Of a DNA stretch of 64,000 bases, positions 41,401-49,863 are shown in pieces (the first letter of the stretch is position 1; the number at the start of each line of letters is the position of its first letter). The translations under genes and the position numbers were made by a program. The DNA comes from Streptomyces malachitofuscus (GTDB lineage Bacteria; Actinomycetota; Actinomycetes; Streptomycetales; Streptomycetaceae), in NCBI RefSeq assembly GCF_014650055.1, contig NZ_BMUF01000002.1, forward strand, positions 1-64,000, written 5' to 3'. The notes beneath the pieces were generated by a model. That model saw nothing but the letters and a program-made list of their open reading frames with translations, searched no databases and was not told where the DNA came from.

Positions 41401-43725
41401 GGCGGGCGTGTCACCGGTGAGAAGGGGGTGGCAGCCCTCCCAGCTCTCGGGGTCGCTCGCGATCTCGGTGAGGGACGTGTAGTCGAAGCGCAGCAGGCCG
41501 GTCTGGGAGAGGTTGGGCATGGTGACGCGCCAGCCGCGCTCCAGGTCGGCGTAGACGCGGTAGGCGAGGATCTCGCGCAGTGCCGAGTGGGCGAGGTCGC
41601 GCTGGTGGAACTTGGCGGTCGGCGCCTTGGCGTACGTCTCCAGCGGGAGGTCGAGGGTGTCGAACACCGCTTGGGGCAGCCGGTCGTAGGTCAGACCCTG
41701 CTCCCCCGCCGTCTCCAGGGCCTGGTACAGGGCGCCACGTACTTGGCTGACCAGGGCGAAGTCGTTGAAGTGGCCCGCCTGGAGGCTGGCGTCCTGCCGG
41801 TTGTCGACGAAGGTGAGCAGTTTGCGTGCCCTCTTCGTCAGGTCCTGCTGGTCGCGCAGGGAGCGCACGACGCGGGAACTGATCAGGGAGACGGCGGAGC
41901 TGCGGCCCTCCGCGGAGAAGGTGCCCAGCTTGGCGAGGTCCTTGAGCCGCAGTTGCTCGTACGAGGTGCGGCAGTGCAGGCAGAAGCGGAACGGAGCGGC
42001 GATCCACCAGGCGCGCAGGCCCGTGCCGGGCTCGGTGGCCCGGCCGTCCGGCCCGACCCACACCTCCTCGGGAAGGTCTCCGGACCGGGCCTTCAGGACC
42101 GTCGACCGACCGTCGTCGTCCGTCTCGACCCAGCTCGCAGGGAGGCGCCGGAACACGGCGTCCTCGTCCTGTGCGTCGGGCCAGGGCCGGTCGTCGCTGA
42201 CGTAGAGGAAACCGTCACCGTCGGCGGCCGGGGCGTCCGGGTCCTCCCGGGCCTCGAACACCGCGCCCTCGTGCTCGGCGGGGCGGGTGACCACCAGGTA
42301 CTCCTTGCCGCAGTCGCGGCAGAAGTGCAGGGGGACGAGCGGCTTGTCGCGGTGATCGGGGACCCGGGTCTGGTACTGGCTGGTGAGGTGGCGCCGACCG
42401 GGTGGCTCGAAACTGACGTAGACGGTGTCGCCCTTGGACAGGAACTGGTGCAGCCGGAAGGCGAACAAGGGCTTTTCCAGCTCTGGGTGCACGGCCTTCG
42501 CACCGACACGCAGTACGGTCTCGATGGCCCGGTGACACATATCGGCGGGCTCTCCGCTCGCGTCTGCGAGCAGCGCGGACGCCTGCGGGATTGTCAGCGG
42601 AGGGCGGCGGACGAGCCGCCCGCTGGGCTCCTCGACGGCCAGCCCCACGGTGTCCTCGACCCAGACCGCGAGGGGGTCGCGGCTCAGGTCCTCGTAGTCG
42701 GACGGAAGCGCGTGGGGGGTGGCGGCGGCGCGGCGGACCGCGTCGGCGAGAGGTTCGCGGGGGTGCACCCCGGGTACGGCATCGGGGCCCGGGTCGGTCG
42801 AACGCTCCAGGGTCTCACCGATGACACGCTCCGGTTCGATCTTCGTACCGAACAGGCGTGTGGCGACGCCGGCGATCTCCTCCCGGGTCTCGGCGAAGGT
42901 GACGCCGGTCGCCATCGTGGCCGACGTGCCGATGCACTGCAGACCGGGTGCCTCGCAGGCGTCTCGCAGCCGGCGGACGAGCAGGGCGACGTCGGCTCCC
43001 TGACGGCCCCGGTAGGTGTGCAGCTCGTCGAGGGCGAGGAAGCGCAGGCCGCGAGCGGCGCCGATCAGCTCCCGCCGTTCGTCGGGGCGGGTGAGGAGGT
43101 ACTCCAGCATCACGTAGTTGGTGAGCAGGATGTCCGGCTTGTTCCGCAGGACCTGGAGTTTCTGCTCGGAGTCCTCCTGGCCGGTGTACCGTGCGAAGGT
43201 CACCTTGCGGCGGTCCTCGGGGACGCCCCAGGTGAGGTACTTCTCCAGCTCGTGGAGCTGGCTGTTGGCCAGCGCGTTCATGGGGTAGACGACGATCGCC
43301 GAGATCCCGTCGGGATTCGGGTTCCGCAGCACCTCGTGGACGATCGGCACGATGTAGGTCAGGCTCTTGCCCGAGCCGGTACCCGTGGTCAGCACGTACG
43401 AGTGTCCGCGGTCGGCCATGATGATGGCCTCGCGCTGGTGCCGGTGGAGGGAGAGGGTGCGGCTGCCGGGGTCGTCCGGGTGCTTCTTGTGCCGGAAGTA
43501 CTCCCGGCACATCGGGTGCAGCAGACCGTCGTCGCACAGCGAGGCGACCGTTCCGCCGGTGCGGAAGGTGGGGTTCAGCGCGAGCTTGGGGTCGGGCCAA
43601 CGGGTCTTGCGCTCGCGCTCGCCGGCGAGGTGATTCTCGATGTCCGGGTCCCGCACGGCTACGAGGGAGCTGGTGAACGCCTCGTACTCGGCGATGAGGT
43701 CATGGTGGACACCGAAGACGTCCAT
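38470..43725 (-). CDS. Giant DEAD/DExH helicase with DUF1998 and nuclease-like tail
   Basis: A 1751-aa first gene of the operon. Motif I is TGTGSGKS (114-121), motif II is DELH (233-236), motif III is SATM and motif VI is QRSGRAGRGGQ. Two Cys-pair clusters (HFCRDC/FCLHC and CEAC...CENC) suggest zinc binding. DUF1998 follows, with ERCELGCYDCLLSYSNQ. The C terminus resembles a PD-(D/E)XK or Vsr/DUF559 fold (VFLEYDGARRLGEQ...GWLVIR...YPDVFG). It combines elements that DISARM splits between DrmA and DrmB, and also resembles DruE. ATG 43725 behind AAGGGGG is preferred over GTG 43749. Confidence 0.9.
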   Translation of the reverse strand: MDVFGVHHDLIAEYEAFTSSLVAVRDPDIENHLAGERERKTRWPDPKLALNPTFRTGGTVASLCDDGLLHPMCREYFRHKKHPDDPGSRTLSLHRHQREAIIMADRGHSYVLTTGTGSGKSLTYIVPIVHEVLRNPNPDGISAIVVYPMNALANSQLHELEKYLTWGVPEDRRKVTFARYTGQEDSEQKLQVLRNKPDILLTNYVMLEYLLTRPDERRELIGAARGLRFLALDELHTYRGRQGADVALLVRRLRDACEAPGLQCIGTSATMATGVTFAETREEIAGVATRLFGTKIEPERVIGETLERSTDPGPDAVPGVHPREPLADAVRRAAATPHALPSDYEDLSRDPLAVWVEDTVGLAVEEPSGRLVRRPPLTIPQASALLADASGEPADMCHRAIETVLRVGAKAVHPELEKPLFAFRLHQFLSKGDTVYVSFEPPGRRHLTSQYQTRVPDHRDKPLVPLHFCRDCGKEYLVVTRPAEHEGAVFEAREDPDAPAADGDGFLYVSDDRPWPDAQDEDAVFRRLPASWVETDDDGRSTVLKARSGDLPEEVWVGPDGRATEPGTGLRAWWIAAPFRFCLHCRTSYEQLRLKDLAKLGTFSAEGRSSAVSLISSRVVRSLRDQQDLTKRARKLLTFVDNRQDASLQAGHFNDFALVSQVRGALYQALETAGEQGLTYDRLPQAVFDTLDLPLETYAKAPTAKFHQRDLAHSALREILAYRVYADLERGWRVTMPNLSQTGLLRFDYTSLTEIASDPESWEGCHPLLTGDTPAHREQLARDLLDELRRSLAVDVDCLTQEGFDRLGNISQAHLVAPWALSPREPRVRARLAYAGPGRTGAAADTVHLSGLGGYGRYLRRVGQFAAVPGQAGRRIPVADADAVIRDLMRVLRECGLLAVVQEERDGSYGHQLRASALRWLPGDGARPEPDPVRKVTDAEADVRVNPYFRDLYRAGTAGLTGIRAHEHTAQVDATTRRVREDAFREGDLEILYCSPTMELGVDIAELNAVGMRNVPPTPANYAQRSGRAGRGGQPALVTTYCSTGSPHDQYYFRRPGLMVSGSVTPPRLDLANEELIRSHVHAVWLAETGVHLGSRLTDVLDAENAGTGDAAGRWPLGLLPRVRADLDSETARLRAIGRATEVLTPLHDELSGSSWWHEGWVERTVRQALASLDEACERWRRLYRTARSEVEQQHQRANDLSLSRRDRDRAAARRAEAENQLKLLRNEADSGSYTDFYTYRYFASEGFLPGYSFPRLPLAAYVPGERSAGMYGQRNGAYIQRPRFIAIGEFGPGALIYHEGNRYTIDRVTVPMGDRPGQVATSDIRLCEACGYWHDRVDGADRCENCAVPLHRTLPKLMQLTQVHAEPRRRISSDEEERLKRGFDLRTVYRYAPGGVHRAQVRGADGAPLAQVSYGDSASVRVLNLGYRKRDAQDRSGQGFWLDPVSGRWLSEGKAARLAQEESAEEESLASFDRAQRTLQVIPYAQDTKNIAVVRLAEPVDDLTAVSLRYALERGIEAHFQLEDSELESEDLPDAERRGRTLFVESAEGGAGVLRRLYDDEKALALVAKEALRIIHYDEDGKDLDRAEGAAERCELGCYDCLLSYSNQGFHRRIDRHRAAPWLVALAHSVTRDESRPERPRPSTAPAPRPEPAPDTPVEAFVRLLADGGHRLPDETATDVADAVFHLPGAEVAVFLEYDGARRLGEQDEYRMMDDGWLVIRAGAEPEWKDTVRAYPDVFGVGRDHRGGDR

Positions 43726-43960
43726 GGCTCGGCCGGCCCCCTTGATCACGTGTGTCCGTTCGGTCGCGTGGCGCGTCCTTCAAGCAGGCCCCCGCCGGGA
43801 GACGGACCACGCAACTGATCCACCCTACTGCCCTGCCCCACCCCTTTCGGCGGTGGTTCGCCAGTCCTGCCGTCCAGAATTCAAGGGGAGCCCGACACAC
43901 GAGACATGGTTCACTGCCTCCGATGGTCACTACAGGCAAGCCCCGAAGGGATTCCCACCC

Positions 43961-45484
43961 GTGCCCCATGACATCGAACAGTCATTCCTGGCACTCCCCC
44001 TGCGCCCCCTCGCCGACGCCGCGCTCGCCCGCGCGCGGTCGCTGGGGGCGGAGCACGCGGACTTCCGCCTGGAGCGGGTGCGCAGCGCCTCCTGGCGGCT
44101 GAGGGACGCCAAGCCCGCCGGGTCGTCGGACACCACCGACCTCGGCTACGCGGTGCGCGTGGTGCACGGCGGGACCTGGGGATTCGCGTCCGGGGTGGAT
44201 CTGACCCCGGACGCCGCCGCCAAGGTCGCCTCGCAGGCCGTGGCGATGGCGAAGCTGTCCGCGCAGGTGATCCGGGCGGCCGGTTCCGACGAGAGGGTGG
44301 AGCTGGCGGCCGAGCCGGTGCACTCCGAGAAGACCTGGGTGTCGTCGTACGAGATCGATCCGTTCACGGTGCCCGACGGGGAGAAGACCGGGCTGCTGGC
44401 CGAGTGGAGCGCCCGGTTGCTGGCGGCGGGCGGGGTGGACCATGTCGACGCCTCGCTGCTCACCGTGCACGAGAACAAGTTCTACGCCGATACGGCCGGA
44501 ACCGTCACGACACAGCAGCGGGTCCGCCTGCACCCGGTGCTCACGGCGGTGTCCGTCGACGACTCCAGCGGCGAGTTCGACTCCATGCGCACGATCGCGC
44601 CGCCCGTCGGCCGCGGCTGGGAGTATCTGCGGGGCACCGGCTGGGACTGGGAAGAGGAGCTGGAACGGATCCCGGAGCTGCTCGCGGAGAAGATGCGGGC
44701 GCCGAGCGTCGAGCCGGGGCTGTACGACCTCGTGGTGGACCCGTCCAACCTGTGGCTGACCATCCACGAGTCCATCGGGCACGCCACCGAGCTGGACCGC
44801 GCGCTCGGCTACGAGGCGGCGTACGCCGGTACCTCGTTCGCCACCTTCGATCTGCTGGGCAAGCTGAAGTACGGCTCCGAGCTGATGAACGTCACCGGCG
44901 ACCGCACCGCCGAGCACGGACTGGCCACCGTCGGCTACGACGACGAGGGCGTCGAGGCACAGTCCTGGGACCTGGTGAAGGACGGCACGCTGGTCGGCTA
45001 CCAGCTGGACCGGCGGATCGCGAAGCTGACCGGCTTCGAGCGGTCCAACGGGTGCGCGTTCGCGGACTCCCCCGGTCATGTGCCGGTGCAGCGCATGGCC
45101 AATGTGTCGCTGCGGCCGGATCCGGCGGGGATGTCGACGGAGGACCTGATCGGGGGCGTGGACCGGGGCATCTACGTCGTCGGTGACCGGTCGTGGTCGA
45201 TCGACATGCAGCGGTACAACTTCCAGTTCACCGGGCAGCGCTTCTACCGGATCGAGAACGGGCGGCTGGCGGGGCAGCTGCGGGACGTCGCGTACCAGGC
45301 GACGACCACGGACTTCTGGGGTTCCATGGCCGCGGTCGGCGGCCCGCAGACATATGTCCTGGGCGGTGCCTTCAACTGCGGCAAGGCCCAGCCGGGGCAG
45401 GTCGCGGCGGTCTCGCACGGCTGCCCGTCCGCCCTCTTCAAGGGAGTCAACATCCTCAACACCACGCAGGAGGCCGGTCGATGA
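43961..45484 (+). CDS. tldD: TldD-family metallopeptidase
   Basis: A 507-aa subunit of the TldD/TldE protease, which in E. coli degrades unfolded peptides and matures microcin B17. The metal site is HESIGHATELDR (about residue 269), an HExxxH motif. The C-terminal part keeps the family's GGVDRGIYVVGDRSWSIDMQRYNFQFTGQRFYRI region. It starts with GTG at 43961 behind GAAGGG and overlaps the next gene by 4 bases, so the heterodimer partners are coupled. Confidence 0.92.
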   Translation: MPHDIEQSFLALPLRPLADAALARARSLGAEHADFRLERVRSASWRLRDAKPAGSSDTTDLGYAVRVVHGGTWGFASGVDLTPDAAAKVASQAVAMAKLSAQVIRAAGSDERVELAAEPVHSEKTWVSSYEIDPFTVPDGEKTGLLAEWSARLLAAGGVDHVDASLLTVHENKFYADTAGTVTTQQRVRLHPVLTAVSVDDSSGEFDSMRTIAPPVGRGWEYLRGTGWDWEEELERIPELLAEKMRAPSVEPGLYDLVVDPSNLWLTIHESIGHATELDRALGYEAAYAGTSFATFDLLGKLKYGSELMNVTGDRTAEHGLATVGYDDEGVEAQSWDLVKDGTLVGYQLDRRIAKLTGFERSNGCAFADSPGHVPVQRMANVSLRPDPAGMSTEDLIGGVDRGIYVVGDRSWSIDMQRYNFQFTGQRFYRIENGRLAGQLRDVAYQATTTDFWGSMAAVGGPQTYVLGGAFNCGKAQPGQVAAVSHGCPSALFKGVNILNTTQEAGR

Positions 45485-46875
45485 GCGCACGCACCAACAA
45501 GCCGCACGAGATCGTCGAGCGCGCTCTCGAACTGTCCCGGGCGGACGGCTGTGTGGTGATCGCCGACGAGGAGTCGACCGCCAATCTGCGCTGGGCGGGC
45601 AACGCGCTCACCACGAACGGCGTCACGCGCGGACGCACGCTCACCGTGATCGCCACGGTGGACGGCGCCCAGGGCACGGCGTCCGGGGTGGTGTCCCGGT
45701 CCGCGGTGACCGTGGATGAGCTGGAGCCGCTGGTGCGGGCCGCCGAGGACGCCGCGCGGGGCGCGGGCCCCGCCGAGGACGCGCAGCCGCTGGTCACGGG
45801 CGTGGCCCCGTCCCCCGAGTTCACCGAGGCGCCCGCGGAGACCTCCTCCGCGGTGTTCGCCGACTTCGCCCCGGCGCTGGGCGAGGCGTTCGCACGCGCG
45901 CGTGCCGGCGGACGGGAGCTGTACGGGTTCGCGAACCACGAGCTGGTCTCCACCTACCTCGGCACATCGGCGGGGCTGCGGCTGCGGCACGACCAGCCCA
46001 ACGGCACGCTGGAGCTGAACGCCAAGTCGCCGGACCGTACCCGGTCGGCGTGGGCGGGGCGCTCCACGCGGGACTTCAAGGACGTCGACCCCGCGGCGCT
46101 CGACGCCGAGCTGGCCGTACGGCTGGGGTGGGCGGAGCGGCGGCTCGAGCTGCCGGCCGGCCGCTACGAGACGCTGCTGCCGCCGACCGCGGTGGCGGAC
46201 CTGCTGATCTACCAGCTGTGGTCGGCCTCCGGGCGGGACGCGGCCGAGGGGCGCACGGTGTTCTCCAAGCCGGGCGGTGACACCCGGGTCGGCGAGAAGC
46301 TGGCCGGGCTGCCGCTGACCCTGCGCAGCGATCCGAACGCGCCGGGTCTGGAGTCGGCGCCGTTCGTGATCGCGCACTCCTCCGGCGGCGACCAGTCGGT
46401 GTTCGACAACGGGCTGCCGCTGTCGGCCACGGAGTGGATCCGCGAGGGCGAGCTGAACCGGCTGACGACCAGCAGGCACGGCGCGGACCTGACCGGGCTG
46501 CCGGTGGCGCCCGGGATCGAGAACCTGATCCTCGACGGCGGTGGCGACCGGTCCCTGGAGGACATGGTCGCGGCCACGGAGCGCGGGCTGCTGCTGACCT
46601 GCCTCTGGTACATCCGGGAGGTCGACCCGGCGACGCTGCTGCTCACGGGGCTGACCCGGGACGGCGTCTATCTCGTCGAGAACGGCGAGGTGACCGGCGA
46701 GGTGAACAACTTCCGGTTCAACGAGTCGCCGGTGGATCTGCTGGGCCGGGCGACGGAGGCGGGCCGTACGGAGAAGACGTTGCCCAGGGAGTGGGGCGAC
46801 TGGTTCACCAGGGCGGCGATGCCGGCGCTGCGCGTCCCCGATTTCAATATGAGCTCTGTCAGCCAGGGCGTATAA
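45481..46875 (+). CDS. pmbA: TldE/PmbA-family metallopeptidase partner
   Basis: A 464-aa partner of TldD. It has the family fold but lacks the HExxxH motif, as expected for TldE. Conserved GRTLTVIATVDGAQGTAS and SSGGDQSVFDNGLPLS segments and the C-terminal VTGEVNNFRFNESPVDLLG block are visible. The ATG overlaps the tldD stop (ATGA). Confidence 0.92.
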   Translation: MSARTNKPHEIVERALELSRADGCVVIADEESTANLRWAGNALTTNGVTRGRTLTVIATVDGAQGTASGVVSRSAVTVDELEPLVRAAEDAARGAGPAEDAQPLVTGVAPSPEFTEAPAETSSAVFADFAPALGEAFARARAGGRELYGFANHELVSTYLGTSAGLRLRHDQPNGTLELNAKSPDRTRSAWAGRSTRDFKDVDPAALDAELAVRLGWAERRLELPAGRYETLLPPTAVADLLIYQLWSASGRDAAEGRTVFSKPGGDTRVGEKLAGLPLTLRSDPNAPGLESAPFVIAHSSGGDQSVFDNGLPLSATEWIREGELNRLTTSRHGADLTGLPVAPGIENLILDGGGDRSLEDMVAATERGLLLTCLWYIREVDPATLLLTGLTRDGVYLVENGEVTGEVNNFRFNESPVDLLGRATEAGRTEKTLPREWGDWFTRAAMPALRVPDFNMSSVSQGV

Positions 46876-46941
46876 CCTCGTAGGCGTTCGCAAGCGGCCG
46901 TCACCCGACCGGCCGAAGATCATCGAGGAGACACGAGAACC

Positions 46942-48210
46942 GTGACGGACATCGTCGACGAGCTGAAGTGGCGCGGGCTGTTCGCCCAGTCCACTGACGA
47001 GGACGCTTTGCGTAAGGCGCTCGCGGACGGTCCCGTCACGTTCTATTGCGGCTTCGACCCGACCGCGCCGTCGCTGCACGTGGGGCATCTGGTGCAGGTG
47101 CTCACCCTGCGCCGGCTCCAGCAGGCCGGCCACCGGCCGCTGGCGCTGGTCGGCGGCGCGACCGGGCAGATCGGCGACCCGCGGCCGACGGCCGAGCGCA
47201 CGCTGAACTCGCCGGAGACGGTCGCGGGCTGGGTGGAGCGGCTGCGCGGCCAGATCGAGCCGTTCCTGTCCTTCGAGGGCGAGAACGCGGCCACCATGGT
47301 CAACAACCTCGACTGGACGCAGAACCTCTCCGCGATCGAGTTCCTGCGGGACATCGGCAAACACTTCCGCGTCAACAAGATGCTGACGAAGGACTCGGTC
47401 GCCCGGCGTCTGGAGTCCTCCGAGGGCATCAGCTACACGGAGTTCAGCTACCAGCTGCTCCAGGCGATGGACTTCCTCCAGCTCTACCGGCGCTACGGCT
47501 GCACGATGCAGCAGGGCGGCAGCGACCAGTGGGGCAACCTCACGGCCGGCCTGGACCTGCTGCACCGGCTGGAACCGGACGCCGTCGCCCACGCCTACGC
47601 CACGCCGCTGATGACCAAGGCGGACGGCACCAAGTTCGGCAAGACCGAGAGCGGGGCCGTCTGGCTGGACCCGGAGATGACGACGCCGTACGCGTTCTAC
47701 CAGTTCTGGCTGAACGTGGACGACCGGGACATCTCGGGCTACATGCGGATCCTCTCCTTCAAGTCCCGCGAGGAGCTGGAGGAGCTGGAGCGGCAGACCG
47801 AGGAGCGGCCGCAGGCCCGGGCCGCGCAGCGCGCGCTGGCGGAGGAGCTGACGACGCTGGTGCACGGCGCCGACCAGACGGCCGCCGTGATCGCCGCGTC
47901 CAAGGCCCTCTTCGGCCAGGGCGAGCTGACGGAGCTGGACGACCGGACGCTGGCGGCGGCGCTCTCCGAGGTGCCGCACGTCCGGGTGGCCGAGCTCGGC
48001 CCGGTCGTCGACCTGTTCGCCGAGGTCGGTCTGGTGGCGAGCAAATCGGCCGCGCGGCGCACGGTGAAGGAGGGCGGCGCCTACGTGAACAACGTCAAGG
48101 TCACCGCCGAGGACGCCGTGCCGGCGAAGGAGGACCTGCTGCACGGGCGCTGGCTGGTGCTGCGCCGGGGCAAGAAGAACCTGGCCGCGGTGGAGGTCAC
48201 GGCCGGCTGA
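46942..48210 (+). CDS. tyrS: Tyrosyl-tRNA synthetase
   Basis: A 422-aa class I aminoacyl-tRNA synthetase that charges tRNA-Tyr. The HIGH-type motif is PSLHVGHL (residues 43-50), the KMSKS equivalent is KFGKT (about residue 230), and a C-terminal S4 domain contains [22 protein letters not shown]. The start is GTG with GAGGAG upstream. The leader is only 66 bp from the preceding gene, too short for a T-box. Confidence 0.97.
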   Translation: MTDIVDELKWRGLFAQSTDEDALRKALADGPVTFYCGFDPTAPSLHVGHLVQVLTLRRLQQAGHRPLALVGGATGQIGDPRPTAERTLNSPETVAGWVERLRGQIEPFLSFEGENAATMVNNLDWTQNLSAIEFLRDIGKHFRVNKMLTKDSVARRLESSEGISYTEFSYQLLQAMDFLQLYRRYGCTMQQGGSDQWGNLTAGLDLLHRLEPDAVAHAYATPLMTKADGTKFGKTESGAVWLDPEMTTPYAFYQFWLNVDDRDISGYMRILSFKSREELEELERQTEERPQARAAQRALAEELTTLVHGADQTAAVIAASKALFGQGELTELDDRTLAAALSEVPHVRVAELGPVVDLFAEVGLVASKSAARRTVKEGGAYVNNVKVTAEDAVPAKEDLLHGRWLVLRRGKKNLAAVEVTAG

Positions 48211-48225
48211 GCGACGGCCGGCTCA

Positions 48226-48259
48226 GGGGCGGTTTCCGGTGGACGCCGGGGGCCGCCCC
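48226..48259 (+). terminator. Terminator after tyrS
   Basis: GGGGCGGTTTCCGG pairs with CCGGGGGCCGCCCC, including three G-U pairs, over a 6-nt loop. It lies 15 bp past the tyrS stop and before the convergent GlsB-like gene. Confidence 0.7.
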
Positions 48260-48311
48260 TTCGCCGGCCGGCTGCCGGGGGCCGCTCCTCGGCCGCCCGT
48301 GCGCCGGCGGA

Positions 48312-48596
48312 TCAGGCGCGCTGCCGCTCGTGCTTCCTGCGCTGCATCGCGTTGTACAGCATCTCCGCGAGCAGGACGACGACGATGGCGGCGCCCAGCT
48401 GGAAGATGTGCCGGCCCCAGTCGATGCCGCGCGTCTCCTCGATGCCGAAGCCCCGGGCGATGGCGTTGCCCACGACGGCACCGATCATGCCGCAGATGGT
48501 GGCCAGCCACAGCGGGATGTGCTGCTTGCCGGGGATCACGGCCTTGGCCAGAAGACCGAGCACGAAACCCACGATGATCGCCCACAACCAGCCCAT
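48312..48596 (-). CDS. GlsB/YeaQ/YmgE-family stress membrane protein
   Basis: A 94-aa transglycosylase-associated (YeaQ/GlsB) protein with three predicted helices. The first contains WLWAIIVGFVLGLLAKAV, and GKQHIPLWLATICGMIGA is the family signature. A basic C-terminal tail (QRRKHERQRA) follows. Such proteins are linked to envelope stress and are often under general-stress control. The ATG follows a perfect AGGAGG. Confidence 0.92.
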   Translation of the reverse strand: MGWLWAIIVGFVLGLLAKAVIPGKQHIPLWLATICGMIGAVVGNAIARGFGIEETRGIDWGRHIFQLGAAIVVVLLAEMLYNAMQRRKHERQRA

Positions 48597-48840
48597 GGAT
48601 GCCTCCTAGTACGGCTTGACGCGAGCATTGCGACCAGTTTCGGGTGAGAAGCGGTACGCCGCATGTCGGGTGGCGCGTACGTGCGACGGCGCAGGCCGTG
48701 CGGCCGGGTCGGGGGCGGACCCGGGCTCGTGGCCCGGGTGGGGGCGGCGTACCGTGGACCTGTCCGGACCCGAGCTCCCCGACGGGGGCGTGGGGCGGTC
48801 AGGGCGGGGACGGTCCTCTGCGGGCGGATGGTGGAATGTG

Positions 48841-49239
48841 ATGCGGAAGCAACATGGCGGCGGCAGCGTCCAGGTGTTCCGGATCACCGGCGCCCGGACG
48901 GGCCTCCAGGAAGACGTGCGCGGCCGGCAGCGCCGGTATGTGATCTCGATGGTCGTCCGTACGATCTCGGTCATCCTCGCGGCGACCCTGTGGAACGTGG
49001 AGCGGCATGTCGCGATCGTCGCGCTGGTCCTCGGGGCGGTACTGCCGTACATCGCGGTGGTGATCGCCAACGCCGGGCGCGAGAACGCGCCGTCGCTGCC
49101 GTCGACCTTCGTGACGACCCCGATGAAGCCGATGATCGCACCGCCGCGGACGAACGACGGTTCCGCGGAACCCGATGCGGAAGATGTGGCGTCGGAGCGC
49201 GTGCCGGGCGAACGAACGGAGCGGCCCGAGCGGTCGTGA
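48841..49239 (+). CDS. DUF3099 membrane protein
   Basis: A 132-aa small membrane protein. The DUF3099 core is VFRITGARTGLQEDVRGRQRRYVISM, followed by two helices (about residues 40-80) and an acidic, Pro-rich cytoplasmic tail. The family is restricted to actinobacteria and its function is unknown. Confidence 0.87.
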   Translation: MRKQHGGGSVQVFRITGARTGLQEDVRGRQRRYVISMVVRTISVILAATLWNVERHVAIVALVLGAVLPYIAVVIANAGRENAPSLPSTFVTTPMKPMIAPPRTNDGSAEPDAEDVASERVPGERTERPERS

Positions 49240-49298
49240 AGATCGGAGCGTGAGGGGAAACGGCGCCGAGCGGAAGGCATTTCCCCGCCAAGCTCAAG

Positions 49299-49357
49299 AA
49301 AAGCTCAGATCAATCATGTGCTTCCGGTGCCGGGGGCGGGGTGACCCGTGACATACT
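49299..49357 (+). promoter_or_regulatory. Duplicated 59-bp promoter element, copy A
   Basis: Starts AAAAGCTCAGATCAATCATG and ends CCCGTGACATACT. A second copy lies at 49712-49770 with the same length and about 80% identity. The conserved TGACATACT resembles an extended -10 box. A further AGCTCA lies just upstream at 49291. Downstream comes a two-hairpin unit that ends in a terminator. Confidence 0.65.
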
Positions 49358-49364
49358 GCGTACG

Positions 49365-49438
49365 CGCTCCGCATCCCCCGTCGGAGCGACGGACCGACGC
49401 CGGGCAGCTCCCCCCGTGGCTGCTCGGCGTCGCCTTTT
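49365..49438 (+). ncRNA. Candidate small RNA or attenuator leader
   Basis: Just after the copy-A promoter element there are two hairpins. The first is CGCTCCG/CGGAGCG (49365-49388). The second is a 13-bp stem, CGACGCCGGGCAG (49395-49407) with CTGCTCGGCGTCG (49420-49432), followed by CCTTTT as in an intrinsic terminator. The product would be about 75 nt. Whether it is an independent sRNA or attenuates the next gene cannot be told from sequence. Confidence 0.55.
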
Positions 49439-49460
49439 CCCAGGGGGTTAGGGTCGGTGT

Positions 49461-49685
49461 GTGATGCTCCCCGATCCCGAGACCCCGATCTGTTCCGCCA
49501 AGGGCTGCCGAGCCGCCGCGGTCTACGCCCTGGCGTGGAACAACCCCAAGATCCACACTCCCGAGCGCCGCAAGACATGGATCGCCTGCGAGGAGCACCG
49601 GGAGCATCTCTCGCAGTTCCTGGGGGTGCGGGGGTTCCTGAAGGAGGTCGTTCCTCTGAAGGAGTGGGAGACGCGAGGCCTCTGA
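49461..49685 (+). CDS. Conserved small protein of unknown function
   Basis: A 74-aa protein (MMLPDPETPICSAKGCRAAA..., with CEEHREHLSQFLGVRGF in the second half). A CxxxxC near the start plus CEEH later looks like a possible metal site. The start is GTG 49461 or ATG 49464 after a GGGTCGGTG region. I do not recognise a functional family; it appears conserved in Streptomyces at this position. Confidence 0.75.
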   Translation: MMLPDPETPICSAKGCRAAAVYALAWNNPKIHTPERRKTWIACEEHREHLSQFLGVRGFLKEVVPLKEWETRGL

Positions 49686-49711
49686 GCCCCGGCCCTCCGC
49701 CGCGCTCGGGA

Positions 49712-49770
49712 AAAAGCTCAGATCAGTCACGGGTTTCCGGTGCCGGGGGCCAAGTGGCCCGTGACATACT
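49712..49770 (+). promoter_or_regulatory. Duplicated 59-bp promoter element, copy B
   Basis: Starts AAAAGCTCAGATCAGTCACG and ends CCCGTGACATACT, matching copy A at 49299 without gaps. The central TTCCGGTGCCGGGGGC is identical in both; only about 11 positions differ. It precedes the 42-residue peptide gene by about 94 bp. Confidence 0.65.
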
Positions 49771-49863
49771 CCCGGCGCCCGGCCACCATCGCCGAGCAAC
49801 TCCGGGCCCCGGCACCCCAGTCCGCGGCACCAGGCCGCGCACGCGGAGCCCAGGAGTAGGCAC

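Larger units (their letters stand above)
23521..43725. other. Accessory defence island between fabG and tldD
   Basis: About 20 kb separates two gene pairs (fabI-fabG and tldD-pmbA) that are, from memory, neighbours in S. coelicolor. It holds a Phd/VapC pair, a McrBC-type locus with two extra upstream genes, a whiJ-like regulator trio, and a three-gene helicase-helicase-methylase operon. No integrase, transposase, tRNA or flanking direct repeat was seen, so it was probably exchanged by homologous recombination between conserved flanks. Confidence 0.7.

Noticed and set aside
31044..43725. Classification as BREX or Pgl
   Set aside because: No PglZ phosphatase, BrxC/PglY ATPase, BrxA or PglW kinase is encoded nearby; only the methylase resembles PglX.
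33174..43818. Very long plus-strand open frames (900-1659 codons) opposite the island operon
   Set aside because: They mirror the three minus-strand genes in GC-rich DNA, have Arg/Gly/Val-biased composition and no motif, and lack ribosome sites.
23361..43960. Prophage, ICE or IS origin of the island
   Set aside because: I found no integrase, transposase, phage structural gene, tRNA attachment site or flanking direct repeat.
46876..46941. T-box riboswitch before tyrS
   Set aside because: The gap to the preceding gene is only 66 bp and contains no T-box sequence or antiterminator.
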